A DNA stretch of 31,589 nucleotides, taken from contig JANBQS010000136.1 of the NCBI GenBank assembly GCA_027577415.1, positions 1 to 31,589 of the forward strand, read 5' to 3'. This document shows positions 16,346-26,357 of this stretch, one piece after another (the stretch's first letter is position 1; the number at the start of each line of letters is the position of its first letter). Position numbers and translations under genes: made by a program. The stretch is from Coemansia sp. RSA 922. Lineage: Eukaryota; Kickxellomycota; Kickxellomycetes; Kickxellales; Kickxellaceae. A model generated the notes under the pieces. That model worked only from the letters and a program-made list of their open reading frames with translations. It was not told where the DNA came from and did not search any database.

Positions 16346-17837
16346 TTACATGAAAAAGTCGAGGTCACCAAAGGCGCTGCTAGAAGAAGCACCTGGCTTT
16401 GGGGCGCTGGCGGTGGAGGGCTGTGAGGGACCGGTTCTTGCAGCTGGTGTTTGCGCTGGTGCCTTGGAGTACAGGGACATGATAAAATCGTTGTCAAACA
16501 TTGACTGACCACCATGACCGGGCGGAGACGCAGCAGAGGCAACCAAAGTTTCTGATGTGCGGCTAGTAGCAGTCGCCTGTGGCTGAGCGTTTGCTCTTGT
16601 CGTAGGCTCAGCAGAGAGAAAGGCGCCAAAGTCGCCAAACGCATCATTCGAGCTCAAAGAATTAGTAGTAGCGGCTGACGAGAGTGACATATTGCCCAGC
16701 AGAGCACCTAGGCTATTCGAGGCTGTAGACGCCGCCGGTGGCTTTGACGTATTGGTCAAAGTTCCGCCAATGAAATCGTCATCCAGCAAATCCGCAGTGG
16801 CAGATGAAGCCGGAGCAGCAGCCGCAGACAGTGGAGACGCTAGGACCTGCTTTGGCACTGGTGCGGGAGGTACCGGCGAGCTTCTAGCCGATGTTCCCGG
16901 CGCAGCACTAGTGCGTGGAGGCGGCTTGTCGCTAAGCAAAAGCTCGATAGCCTGGTTGACATCGCCGTTGCACTGTGTCAGCGCCAGAACGTTCTGGCCG
17001 GTGTGGTCGAATCCCATGTTGAGGAGCTGCTTGACTCTGGGGTCTGTCACCGAGATCTTGGGCCGGGCAGGAGCCGATTCGCCGCGCAGGTAGGCAGCCG
17101 CCGCTTCGACATTAAACTCGAACCGCTTAAGAGCAACGTGGTTGTCGCGGACATTCAGGAAGCCCATCTCGCGCAGACGAGTGAGCGCCGATGCCTCGTC
17201 AGAACCAGCAGATGGCGACAGCGGCTGATTTGACAGCGGCTGATCTGGCAGCGACGCAGAGGCATTTACTATCGTGGGATCGCGGACGCCGTTGCGGCCA
17301 TCAACAAACCTGCGGCGCTCGTATTTGTCACGAATAAAGCGCTCCAAATCACTGTCTGAGGATGGCGGCCTGTGGCGACTGGGACTCGGGTTAAAATAGT
17401 CGTTTGCGCGCTTGTTTCCGATCTTGCGAAAGTGCTCAATCTCGCTATGTGTCCAGTTATCCAAGCTAATCGACTTCACCTTTGAGATGTGAGTGCCGAT
17501 ACGGCGGTGGAACCCGCCACAGCGAATGCAGAGAAATACGCCCAAGTTCCAAGATGCCCAGCGCGGCCCTATATAGCTTTAACACAAGAAGACAGTATGA
17601 TATAGCTGGGTTTAGAAGGCTGTTTTGCATTCTAACGCCGAACTGCCACTGCTGTTGCTGTTACAGGGACTGGTCAGCAGACATTAACAAAGCGTATTCT
17701 ATGCAAATGTGTAGCTACTTGCCTGTAGCACCGCAATCAGCACAAGTAGAATTGTCCGGCTGCTTGACGAGCTCTAAGAGAAGCTTGTTGTGCTTCTCCG
17801 CCAGCTTCTTTTTGTCCTTGTCAGTTAGTGTCACCAT
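16346..17837 (-). CDS. ArfGAP with two UBA domains
   Basis: Two exons, 17723-17837 and 16346-17568, give 445 residues. Residues about 15-130 form an ArfGAP domain: the zinc finger has Cys32, Cys35, Cys52 and Cys55 with the family spacing C-x2-C-x16-C-x2-C, GPRWASWNLGVFLCIRC is typical, and Arg60 in FHRRIG is the expected arginine finger. ArfGAPs stimulate GTP hydrolysis by Arf GTPases in vesicle budding. Two UBA-like helical bundles follow at about 163-201 (LREMGF, AAAYLRGE) and 214-251 (LLNMGFDHTGQNVLAL, AIELLLSD). The rest is Ser/Ala/Pro-rich with short acidic-aromatic motifs (DLLDDDF, FGDFGAF, FGDLDFFM at the very end). The order resembles yeast Gts1 and fission yeast Ucp3, but two UBAs are unusual. 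Confidence 0.93.
17569..17722 (-). other. GC-AG intron of the ArfGAP gene
   Basis: 154 bases. The donor is ACAG/GCAAGT, the standard GC-donor consensus, and the acceptor CTATATAG. Joining gives CADCGATGPRWASWNL, which restores the x16 spacing of the zinc finger. The nearby GT choices either break the frame or shorten that spacing. Confidence 0.9.
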
Positions 17838-18105
17838 TCTGCCCGTGCGATTGCAGCCTTGCCGTTAATTAAAAGTAAGAAAAATGCGGAGAAATTGAGA
17901 TGAGTGCAAGCAAGATGAGACAACATGAGCCGCACCAAGAAATCTACTGTGGAGTCAGAAGTGCAGCTCGTAATCTGATCATGGCGCTATTTTGACTGTT
18001 TTCGTCAGCCACACCTGTGTTTGCTTCTTTGCCTTATCTTTTTGCCCTTCCTTGCCTCTAATTGACATTCTCTCTAACTTGTGCGTGCTCTGCCGTCTAA
18101 CAGCA
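17838..18105. promoter_or_regulatory. Divergent promoter between ArfGAP and CBR1
   Basis: About 270 bases serve both genes. Pyrimidine-rich DNA lies before the CBR1 start, and CTAACAG at 18098-18103 just before the ATG resembles a branch site plus acceptor, so a 5' UTR intron is possible. I cannot place a donor with confidence. Confidence 0.55.
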
Positions 18106-18987
18106 ATGTCCTCCGACTCTGGTAGCCTGGCCTATGTTGTAGGGATCCTGATAGCCGCAGGTATCGCCTTTGTCCTGCTCAACACCAACAACATCAAAAA
18201 CAAGGGAGCCAAGCCCAGCGCGGCGTCGACCAATGCTGTCCCTGTCTTGCATTCCTCCGAGTATCGCAAGTTCAAGCTAGTCAAGAAGGTCCAGTTAAGC
18301 CCCAACACGGCCCGCTATCGCTTTGCGCTGCCTTCTTCCGATGCCTTTCTTGGTTTGCCCATTGGCCGTCATATCCAATTGATGGCAACAGTTGACGGCA
18401 AGGAGGTGGCGCGCAGTTATACGCCGACCTCGACGGACAATGACAAGGGGTACTTTGAGCTGGTGGTCAAGACATACCCAACGGGCGTGATCTCATCGTA
18501 TCTGGACAAAATGAACATTGGTGACGCTATCGATGTCCGCGGTCCTCGCGGCGCATTCAAGTACACGCCCAACATGGTACGTGCTATTGGAATGATTGCT
18601 GGCGGTACTGGAATTACCCCAATGTACCAGATCATTCAGCACATCTTGGGGAACCCCGAGGACAAGACCAAGGTCAGCGTCGTGTTTGCCAACGTCAACG
18701 AGGACGATATTTTGCTCAGAGAGCAGCTGGAAAAGTGGGCTACCGAACATGAAAACTTTGAGATCGCTTATGTGCTGAACAACCCACCCAGCGGATGGAG
18801 TGGTGCGACTGGATTTGTCTCCAAGGACATGCTCCAGAAGCTTATGCCTGAGCCTGCCAGCGACATCAAGGTCTTGGTTTGTGGCCCGCCACCAATGGTC
18901 AAAGCCATGGATGGGCATCTGGCCGAGCTCGGCTATGACAAGGCCAAGATTATCTCAAAGCCCGAGGACCAAGTATTCAAGTTCTAG
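18106..18987 (+). CDS. CBR1: NADH-cytochrome b5 reductase
   Basis: 293 residues, the usual length. I chose ATG 18106 because it puts a short N-terminal membrane anchor (about 8-25) at the very start; an in-frame ATG at 17992 would add 38 non-homologous residues. The FAD-binding motif is ARSYTPTS (102-109), GPRGAFKY follows (146-153), the NADH-binding motif is GGTGITPMYQ (166-175), and CGPPPMV (259-265) and the C-terminal FKF are typical. It passes electrons from NADH to cytochrome b5 for sterol and fatty-acid synthesis, on the cytosolic face of the ER or outer mitochondrial membrane. Lack of a longer basic presequence favours Cbr1 over Mcr1. AATAAA lies at 19013-19018. Confidence 0.95.
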   Translation: MSSDSGSLAYVVGILIAAGIAFVLLNTNNIKNKGAKPSAASTNAVPVLHSSEYRKFKLVKKVQLSPNTARYRFALPSSDAFLGLPIGRHIQLMATVDGKEVARSYTPTSTDNDKGYFELVVKTYPTGVISSYLDKMNIGDAIDVRGPRGAFKYTPNMVRAIGMIAGGTGITPMYQIIQHILGNPEDKTKVSVVFANVNEDDILLREQLEKWATEHENFEIAYVLNNPPSGWSGATGFVSKDMLQKLMPEPASDIKVLVCGPPPMVKAMDGHLAELGYDKAKIISKPEDQVFKF

Positions 18988-19012
18988 CTTTAATTTGGTT
19001 ACATACGTCATA

Positions 19013-19018
19013 AATAAA
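19013..19018 (+). terminator. Poly(A) signal of CBR1
   Basis: AATAAA about 25 bases after the CBR1 stop. Confidence 0.65.
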
Positions 19019-19097
19019 ATGAAACTTTATCTAAATATGCCTAAACATTGCATATTACTGCGCTGTGTCTTGCCGAGGCTGCAAGTGCCGCCCGTAT

Positions 19098-19103
19098 TTT
19101 ATT
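19098..19103 (-). terminator. Poly(A) signal overlapping the CRAL-TRIO stop codon
   Basis: The minus strand reads CAACAATAAAATAC: the TAA stop (19099-19101) lies inside AATAAA. If used, the 3' UTR would be only about 10-30 bases. CBR1 converges from the other side with about 110 bases between the two stops. Confidence 0.55.
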
Positions 19104-20532
19104 GTTGGTCGTTTGGTAGCAAAAGGCATCCCTCGGCGTCCACAAGGCCCAAGCGCTCAAAGTTATTGCGCGACCGTGTAAATCTGTTGAGGGCCAGCTC
19201 GGCGCGCTCTACCTCTCTGCCTGCCTCGTCGCGCTGGGCAGCGAGCTTGTTCAACTCCTCAGCAGATCTTGACGCACTGGTGAGACAGTCACACCACTTT
19301 TTTGTGAGGCTCTCAAAGTCAGCAATGCGCCTTCTCCACTCTGTCTCTGCCACTTTACGACCATCCAAGTCAAACATTTTGGCATTCTCGCCTTCCTCCG
19401 GGAGCTTGAATGGAGCAGCAAACGTGTTCGTACCGCCCAGTTCTTTGGGAAGCTGGTCTTCATCAATGAACTGCCTTACTTCGCTTACGTCTTTGACGAA
19501 AATAATGCGAGCACTGAGGTTTGCGTCCAAGAAGGGGCGGATCAAGTTCCAAAAGTTTGTAAAGAGCCAACTATCAACCAGCAGAATGAGCACGCTGGAA
19601 GATTCGGCATACACCTTGCGGCCAAGGAATACCATAAACTGAACCATGGTAAATGGTGTGTTGTCCATCGTAAACCCTGTAAAGTCGTACAGCATTGTGA
19701 CGCGGCCAAATCTGCGAGTCACTATTTGAAGAGACTCGAATTGGCTGAGCAAATAGCGCTTAAACACAAACCCTTCGTTGGCGCGAGGCATAATATGACG
19801 AACTCTTACAAACATTAGTGGATACCCGAGTCGGTCACGGCCAATAAGCTGTGACAGACATAGGCGTTGCTCGTCGTGGCCAGAGTGGATCTCGCCCTCG
19901 CAGATAATCTTGTCAATGGCCTCCGTTGCTCGCCACTCGATAATTCCTTTAATCATAGCAAAGGCGCGATCAACATCCCAGCCCGCTGACCTCATGTACC
20001 TATGCACCCAGTAGTCGGGATGTTGCTTGATAGATACAGTGGCCCAGAATATATCGCGAAAGTCGCGTGTTTCAGTGCTAGGGTGCGCGAAAGATGGGAA
20101 AAAGTTGTCAGGCATAAGCGCCACATTGCGACCGTTGATGCGGTCAACATACTGTTGCGTAGTTTCGTTTACGTGGCGGTCGAGTGCCAGCTCTTCACGA
20201 CTGAGCTTGGCTTTCTTGCTGCCGAGTCCAAAGCGCTTAATGCTGCTCTCACCCTTGGTGAACTGCCATGCACGCAGCGTAACCGCTGCGGGATCTTCGT
20301 TCCCGAATTTGTCAGTGGCATCGAGTTCTGACCAGTCACGAGTTATCGTATGAAGATATTCGCTTGCAACCTTGATTGGCTTGTCCTTGACCTGTTCAAA
20401 ATGGGCCAGTATCATGGTCCATAGCTTTGCCATTTTGTTTTGCTCATTTTCAGTAAAGTGTCCTGGTACGCCACTGACTGACGGTGATTTAGTGGCATAT
20501 TCATGGATGACTGAGGCCTGTGAGATAACCAT
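19099..20532 (-). CDS. CRAL-TRIO (Sec14-like) lipid-binding protein with C-terminal coiled coil
   Basis: 477 residues in one exon from ATG 20532. A CRAL-TRIO N-terminal helix unit lies at about 170-202 (HPDYWVHRYMRSAGWDVDRA then IIEWR), and the lipid-binding lobe at about 225-370: RDRLGYPLMFVRVR, VTMLYDFTGF, a YAESSSVLILLVDSWLFTNF stretch matching the family's YPE...PWLF segment, RPFLDANLSARIIFV, and ELGG near the end. Such proteins exchange or present phosphoinositides and other lipids between membranes. The first 165 residues have no recognisable domain. After the lobe, about 395-465 is charged and helical with a likely coiled coil (AAQRDEAGREVERAELALNR). No transmembrane segment or signal peptide is seen. 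Confidence 0.92.
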   Translation of the reverse strand: MVISQASVIHEYATKSPSVSGVPGHFTENEQNKMAKLWTMILAHFEQVKDKPIKVASEYLHTITRDWSELDATDKFGNEDPAAVTLRAWQFTKGESSIKRFGLGSKKAKLSREELALDRHVNETTQQYVDRINGRNVALMPDNFFPSFAHPSTETRDFRDIFWATVSIKQHPDYWVHRYMRSAGWDVDRAFAMIKGIIEWRATEAIDKIICEGEIHSGHDEQRLCLSQLIGRDRLGYPLMFVRVRHIMPRANEGFVFKRYLLSQFESLQIVTRRFGRVTMLYDFTGFTMDNTPFTMVQFMVFLGRKVYAESSSVLILLVDSWLFTNFWNLIRPFLDANLSARIIFVKDVSEVRQFIDEDQLPKELGGTNTFAAPFKLPEEGENAKMFDLDGRKVAETEWRRRIADFESLTKKWCDCLTSASRSAEELNKLAAQRDEAGREVERAELALNRFTRSRNNFERLGLVDAEGCLLLPNDQQ

Positions 20533-21087
20533 CGCTGTTATTAATGTGCTTCACAGCAGCGCTTGCAGTCGTTGTCTTTATTTATAGCGTTAAATTCAAA
20601 CACCAAAAAAAATATATCCCGTTTTTTTTCTTATAAGAATGTAGATATGAGGACGAGTAACGAAAAATATTTTTTTTACGGAAAATGTGGAAAGGCTAAA
20701 TCTAGCGAGGGCTGCGGTAGAGCATATGGCATTTATATCTCCGTAAAAAATTGTAACTACGCTGTTTATTGCGAGTACTTTGCTGTATTACTTGTAACAT
20801 CATTGCGTTCAGTAATATCTACTATTATCAAATAATATCTGGTTTACACACAATAACTTATAAGCCTATACTTTGACGCAGTCATGCTAGCCAGTAGCGC
20901 AAAATGACTAGTCTACTACTGGTTGCAAAAGCAGGTATCGCAAGATCGATAGTAGCATACATGCAACTATTTGCGTTTTACCGCCAAGTGAACAACACAT
21001 TACAGCCACGTAGTAACTCTATTAAGTTATTGGTAGTAACAAAAGGGTGGCGTAGTCGCGTAAACATCTTTCACGTTGTGTGTCGCC
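20533..21087. other. Intergenic: CRAL-TRIO promoter and RUS 3' region
   Basis: About 555 AT-rich bases between two minus-strand genes. It has A/T runs near 20606-20636 and 20669-20678. Open frames at 20563-20835 (plus) and 20904-21137 (plus) show no domain and the second runs into the RUS gene, so I see no gene here. Confidence 0.5.
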
Positions 21088-22716
21088 TTACTGGCTGCGA
21101 ACGTCAACGAGGCGCGATGACTTTGAAAGGTACATAGTGCCAGTGTCCCAGCCGCTCTGAGTCACTGCTTGGCAAAACTCTGCAAATGTGCGCTGAGAAA
21201 ACTCGTAAGACTGTTCGCAAAGCTCGGCGAATGCCACTTGGCCTTGCGTGGCTGAGTGCGTCTTGTGCCCTCCAGCCAGCATCTCCCGATAGACCATGGC
21301 GTGGTAGAGGCCCTTGAGTATATCAGAGTTGGTTGCGTGTGTGCCAAACCAAAGATACAGAATACCGCTGTTTGAGCTTGGCATATGGCCAATGAAATAC
21401 TTCTCGTCCTGTCGTGTGCTCGGCGGATTAAACGCGTCATTGACCATCCGCGCCACATCTGCTTGTATTTTGGCATGGTTGCCGCCAGGTAGTCCTCGAC
21501 CAAGATGGCTCAACATAGGCGATATAGTGATCCCTGGCCGCTGACCATTGGGTTGGATATTGCGAACCTCGCGCATAAACGTCTCTACCTCCGAAACCTG
21601 CCGAGGAGTCCTTAGCCGCGCTGATTCAAAGCAAATGTGGCCATTGTCATTCAGTCTCACGGCGTCCTCAATCATCAAGCGTGCACGCTCCACGTTAAGA
21701 GTCGGCGTAATCGCGTACAAGAGCGACTTGTAGTTGCCCCACAGGCTAATGAGACTGAGCGGCACAAAGCCTACAATGAGTGTGTAGACCGAAACGTCCA
21801 TAGTTGCGCCGATCAAAACACCGACTGCCGTGCCTAGCAAGCCCGCGGCCGTTGCCTGCGACCCAGATTTTGCTGTCAAATCGCCTAGATTCTCCTTGCG
21901 ACAAAACGTCTTGTTTATGGAGGCCTTGGTAGCGGACATGGCGAGCCAAGATATGTTCTTGCCGATATTTGCCACCGAGCCGATCAACAGAAAGAGATGC
22001 GGAGCAAGCGGAGTGAGCATTTCAAGCCAGGTCGCACTTTGCAGCCAGACAGCCGACCAAAACCGCTGGTGCTTGGGGTCGCTGTCAAACTTTTGACCGA
22101 CCATCGTGGCGTATATGACTCCGCCTAGCTGCCCAAATCCATCCTTGAGTACCCAGTTTATCGCCGCCGACAGTGGTAGGGCGCCGGCTCCAAGACCCAT
22201 CGCGTATAACATGGCTTGTGTCGCCAGTACGCCAGATGCCGAGCCCAATGTGTTATGAACAAACTGCCATTTGGTGTAGTGAATGTACTCGGGAGTCACC
22301 GTGTTCTTGTAGTCCGCTGGTAAGAACGGCTTCATGAGCGATGCATACGACTGCCGCACTCGATCAGCTAGTGATGTCTGTCCAGAGGTGCTGTCTTTGA
22401 CCTTACTCTTATGCTCTGGGATGACACTAAGCGAGATCTTGAACTTGTGCGACATATGCGGCGCTAAAGGTGCACTGAGGGGCTCTTGGTCGCGACCTCT
22501 GGCTCCTGGCAGTGCGTTGCTTCCTGATGCGACGGTAGACTCTAGCTGCCCCTGTCGCACGACTATAGTACGGCCCATCCCTGGTAGTGATCCCGATAAC
22601 CGCCGTTGGTGGCGGAATGCCTGCCCCAGGCAAGCCTGCGTTGTACCAATGCCAACGCCAGCTATGCGCGATCGCCGTGGCACAGACCGAGCCAGAAGAA
22701 GCACTCGACAGTACAT
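21088..22716 (-). CDS. RUS family protein (DUF647, root UV-B sensitive)
   Basis: 542 residues, one exon, ATG 22716. The DUF647 core lies at about 110-345: LPADYKNTVTPEYIHYTKWQ, DGFGQLGGVIYA, KFDSDPKHQRFW, LEMLTPLAPHLFLL, SVANIGKNISWLA and ENLGDLTAKSGSQ are signature stretches. Several hydrophobic helices (about 160-180, 235-255, 290-325) suggest membrane association. The N-terminus (YCRVLLLARSVPRRSRIAG) is basic and amphipathic and could be a mitochondrial targeting sequence; plant members act in plastids. The biochemical role is unknown; plant RUS1 and RUS2 affect auxin transport and vitamin B6-related UV-B responses. The C-terminal 190 residues are the more variable part. Confidence 0.94.
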   Translation of the reverse strand: MYCRVLLLARSVPRRSRIAGVGIGTTQACLGQAFRHQRRLSGSLPGMGRTIVVRQGQLESTVASGSNALPGARGRDQEPLSAPLAPHMSHKFKISLSVIPEHKSKVKDSTSGQTSLADRVRQSYASLMKPFLPADYKNTVTPEYIHYTKWQFVHNTLGSASGVLATQAMLYAMGLGAGALPLSAAINWVLKDGFGQLGGVIYATMVGQKFDSDPKHQRFWSAVWLQSATWLEMLTPLAPHLFLLIGSVANIGKNISWLAMSATKASINKTFCRKENLGDLTAKSGSQATAAGLLGTAVGVLIGATMDVSVYTLIVGFVPLSLISLWGNYKSLLYAITPTLNVERARLMIEDAVRLNDNGHICFESARLRTPRQVSEVETFMREVRNIQPNGQRPGITISPMLSHLGRGLPGGNHAKIQADVARMVNDAFNPPSTRQDEKYFIGHMPSSNSGILYLWFGTHATNSDILKGLYHAMVYREMLAGGHKTHSATQGQVAFAELCEQSYEFSQRTFAEFCQAVTQSGWDTGTMYLSKSSRLVDVRSQ

Positions 22717-23171
22717 GAAAACCCGAGCTGTTGAAGTGTAAGGCTATAGCAAAGAAACAAAGACAAGTGCGGAGCTAAAAGGGACATCGAGCAGAAGAGA
22801 GCTGTGACCGTGGGTATGTTGTATGCTGTCGGCGGTGCATCCCTTGAGAGCCGAAGACCCCCTCATCCAGGCCTCTTTTGGCTCGTGAGAATCTTTGTGG
22901 TCTGGCCCGACTTGGCCGCAGCAAAAAGGATCGGACCCTGTCTTTTATTTTTTCGAAATCCAAGTTGGAGACTTCAAATCTGTACTTGAAATTACTTTTC
23001 GCTCTTCAGCTTTCCGATTTTTTATTTTAAAAAGTTCGCTCTTGCTTCAATCGGGACTACATTCAGCCATTTTTGGTTTCTCCGTGTCTGTTTTCGCCGC
23101 AAACGTCACAGCACGCCTTTTCCTGTATATACACTTAGATTTCCTACATTCCTGTCGGCTCTCCTGGCGCA
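22717..23171. promoter_or_regulatory. Divergent promoter between RUS gene and sirtuin-RING gene
   Basis: About 455 bases, T-rich on the plus strand near 22940-23040, with CTGTATATACAC (23122-23133) about 40-50 bases before the plus-strand start, a TATA-like sequence. No conserved frame. Confidence 0.5.
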
Positions 23172-26100
23172 ATGTCTCATTCTGTAAATAGAACCGACCA
23201 GGAGGCTCTAGCGGTAGTCCGAGCGATAGATAATGCTCGATCATGTGTCATCCTTGTCGGACCCGGAATATCACGTCAACTCGGACAGAGTGTAAGTTCT
23301 CGAGGCATACAAGCGGCTCTTTAGATGTGTATTAATATCAAAATACAGCTGCTAAACAAAGTGCTTTTTTCAATTTTATACCTGTAGGACATATTGGCGG
23401 ACTTGGCACAACAGAACGCACTCGATCCCAACCCTACAGTGGCACCCGGAGGTGGAACCTTTGCCAAAATCTCCAAGGTTTGCGGCCAGCTGGCCAGGGC
23501 GCCAAAGTCGTCGTTAAACGAGCTGGTTAGTAGCTTGGTATCAACAGGAAAGTTACTACATCTGTTCACCGATGATGCGCACACAGTGTTGCTGACGCCA
23601 GATAGCCGCAGCGGCGATCAGTTTGCTGCCGTCGAATCCCGGCTGGTTGCCATCCACGGATGCGTCACAGAGTACGTCTGTAAGGCATGCACCGCGCGGA
23701 GTCAACTCACTCAGGCCGTTCTATTCAAGACGATGAGCAATGTGGTCATTAGCTGTGAGGTATGCGGTACAAGTGGGTGCATGGCTGCCAGCGCGAGCGA
23801 CAACGGCTCGTTTGTTCCCGATGTATTTAACGCACAGCAAAACGCCCAACGCGCTTTGGATCTGGCGCAGGCCGATGCCCGCGCTCCTATTGATATTCTA
23901 CTAGTAGTGGGCGCAAGCGCTGGCGTGTCGCACGAATGGGCCTCCATTGCGACTGTTTTGTCTTTGGCTGCGACCAAGACAATTGTGCTAGATCGTGACT
24001 TGCACGTTCCATCGGGTATATCGCCTAGCTCTAGCATCGAATTGGTCCAAATCGATAACGAGCAATTGGTAGAGCAGTGGAAGGTAGCTCACGCAGAGGC
24101 GAGCGATGTCGACCAGGCTATGCTTAATGGCGTTTCTGATCTGACTTTGGCCGATAGCAGCAGCGCAGCAGAAAGCATCGAGGAAAAGTCGCGCAGTCAG
24201 AGCCAGATATCCTCAAGCGCTGGTGGCGGCGAGTCATCCCAAACCCGAAAGGGTGCCAAGGGGTTGAAGGGGCGCAACCGAGAAAAAGCAAGCTTGAATC
24301 ACTTGCTCAATTTTTCTCTTCCTGTGCGATTGCCTCCACCGCCAGCTGCGCTACGGCCTCGACGTCGTGTTGCTGAGAGCACGGTAACCGAGCGACAGGC
24401 AGAGCTAAACAGGGTAACGTTCATCAACGCCAACTTTCGGTTTGTGCTCAAGCCCATGTTTTGTCTCAACTTTATGCCAATCGCTACTCGTGCCGACATG
24501 CAATTGGACTGGGCGTGGATCGAGCGCGTCATCATACCAGTGGCTGGCGAGACCGTCGCTTGTCCGATTTGCCTCTCGCCGCCGGTTGCCGCGCGTGTTG
24601 CAAAATGCGGCCACGTGTTTTGCTATTCGTGTGCACTGCGCTATCTGTCATTTGAGAGCGAACGTGGCATGGTACCTAAAAAGTGTCCGATCTGCTGGGC
24701 CATGATTGCTGGCGACGACTTGCTTCCAGTGCACTTTTGGGAGGCTCAGTACCACACTAGCACCGCCGACAAGACTGCTGACGCCGGTCCGCACTCGCAG
24801 CAGAGCGTTGCTAGACTCATCTCCGGTGCACATATCACGATGCGACTTATGAAACGGCCGCATGAAATGAACATCTGCTTGCCTCGCACTGCCTTGTCAC
24901 GGGTTTACTCCAAGGAGCTAGCCGAACACAGTGCCGAGGTAGCCGCAGGTACTGCTAGCGGTCAGCTGTCATTGGAGTGTCGGAATTTCCCCTGGACGTT
25001 TACGGAGAGTGCGCTGCCATTTGCCAAGTTCATACTTGCTAGCCACGACTACAACAGGACACAATACAGCCGAGAGTTGGAAGAGCTTGGCCGGGAGATG
25101 GCCGAGGAGACCTCTGATTCTATGTCGCGGATGTACTTTGAGTGGGCAATTTCGAGCGTAGAGACTTTACTGAAGGATGCACAGTCTCCCTCTGCGAGCG
25201 ATCGAAGAATTGAGGCCCGGGCAATGTCTGAGCAAGGTTACCACATGAATGGCGACAATGCTGCTATTGACGAGCTAACCGAGACTGCCAGATCCGCAGA
25301 GGACAGTGAGAAGCACCCAGAGCGGTTTTACTACTTCTACCAGGCCGACGATGGCCAGCACATCTACTTGCACCCACTGGATATTCGTATCTTGGCACAG
25401 GAGCATGGCGGCTTTGACAAACTGCCCGACACAGTGTCGATAGAAGTCAAGCACGCTGTCGAGTCGACAATTACGGATGAAGTGCGCAAGCGCTTCCGCT
25501 TTCTCCAGCATCTCTCGTTGCGCTGTGACGTGGTTTTTATCGAGTCAGACCTCAAAGGACTGGTGTCTGTTAAAAACATGGACTCCTACCGGACGCAGTT
25601 GCAGCAGCGAGAGAAGCAACATGCGGCTCGCGCAAGAGCTGCTCGTCTTGATGAGGCGCGATCTGAGAGGATAGCCGAAACGGCCGCCATGATGGCAAAT
25701 TCTGGGAGTATCCAGTACCGAAACGAGTGGTCGCGAGATGGCAATAGTCGGTATGACGATGCAGCGCTGTCTATCTTTAACACAATACCCGATGACAGCA
25801 GCTTCCCCTCGCTTGACTCTGGTCCTATGGATTCGCCAGGCGGCCAGACACCTAGGTCGGCCGACCCTCATAGTCGGCCTCGGGCACTGTGGCCTCGCCA
25901 GCCATTGTCTGGCTCTGTGCACACGACTAGCGTCGGCGATATTTACGATGGCTTCTGGGACGAATTTGAGAGAGCCGCTGCTGGTGCAGCATCCCTTCGA
26001 GACGAGCATGATGAAGACGACGAGGCCGCTGCCCACGATCACGAGCATGAGCACGACCACTACACCGAGGATTTTAGTGTGTTGGCCAAAGATACTGACC

Positions 26101-26201
26101 CGCGCGCTGTGCAAGCCGACACTCACACTAGCAAGTCAAGAAAGGGAAAGAAGAATCTGACCTTGGTGCTCTCTGGATCGAGTGCTCGCAGACGGCGGTG
26201 A
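23172..26201 (+). CDS. Sirtuin-like domain fused to RNF10-type RING E3 ligase
   Basis: Two exons, 23172-23291 and 23388-26201, give 977 residues. Residues about 15-245 look like a degenerate Sir2 fold: CVILVGPGIS (25-34) for the GAG-S loop, IHG with His130 at the catalytic-histidine site, a zinc ribbon of Cys138-Cys141 and Cys163-Cys166, and LLVVGASAGVS (about 211-221) for the GTS motif. The QNID motif is replaced by DDAH (about 101-104), so deacylase activity is doubtful. Residues about 388-397 (NANFRFVLKP) and a C3HC4 RING (Cys432, Cys435, Cys447, His449, Cys452, Cys455, Cys473, Cys476) with PICLSPPVAARVAKCGHVFC match RNF10/Mag2, ubiquitin ligases of ribosomal proteins on stalled ribosomes. 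The tail is acidic and His-rich, then basic. Confidence 0.88.
23292..23387 (+). other. Intron of the sirtuin-RING gene
   Basis: 96 bases, GTAAGT donor, CCTGTAG acceptor, phase 0, with GCTAAAC as a possible branch site. It joins GISRQLGQS to DILADLAQQ, giving the expected Rossmann start of a sirtuin fold. Confidence 0.85.
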
Positions 26202-26357
26202 TCTGCAAGCGTGAGGATCTTTTTTTAGAGTCCCACATCTCCCTCGTCATTCATTCGGCCATATATGGACATGATGGCATGTTGACTACACCTTATTTTT
26301 TTACACTTATATTGCTTCTTTCCAAATCTATGACTATATTGCCTTTTAAAAACAGTA

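Noticed and set aside
17992..18105. In-frame upstream ATG giving CBR1 38 more residues
   Set aside because: The added part is Cys/Phe/Leu-rich without family similarity, and ATG 18106 puts the membrane anchor in its usual place.
20563..20835. 90-codon plus-strand frame between the CRAL-TRIO and RUS genes
   Set aside because: AT-rich, no domain, no conserved start context; more likely promoter and UTR DNA.
25545..26126. 193-codon minus-strand frame
   Set aside because: Antisense to the RING gene's C-terminal part; no motifs.
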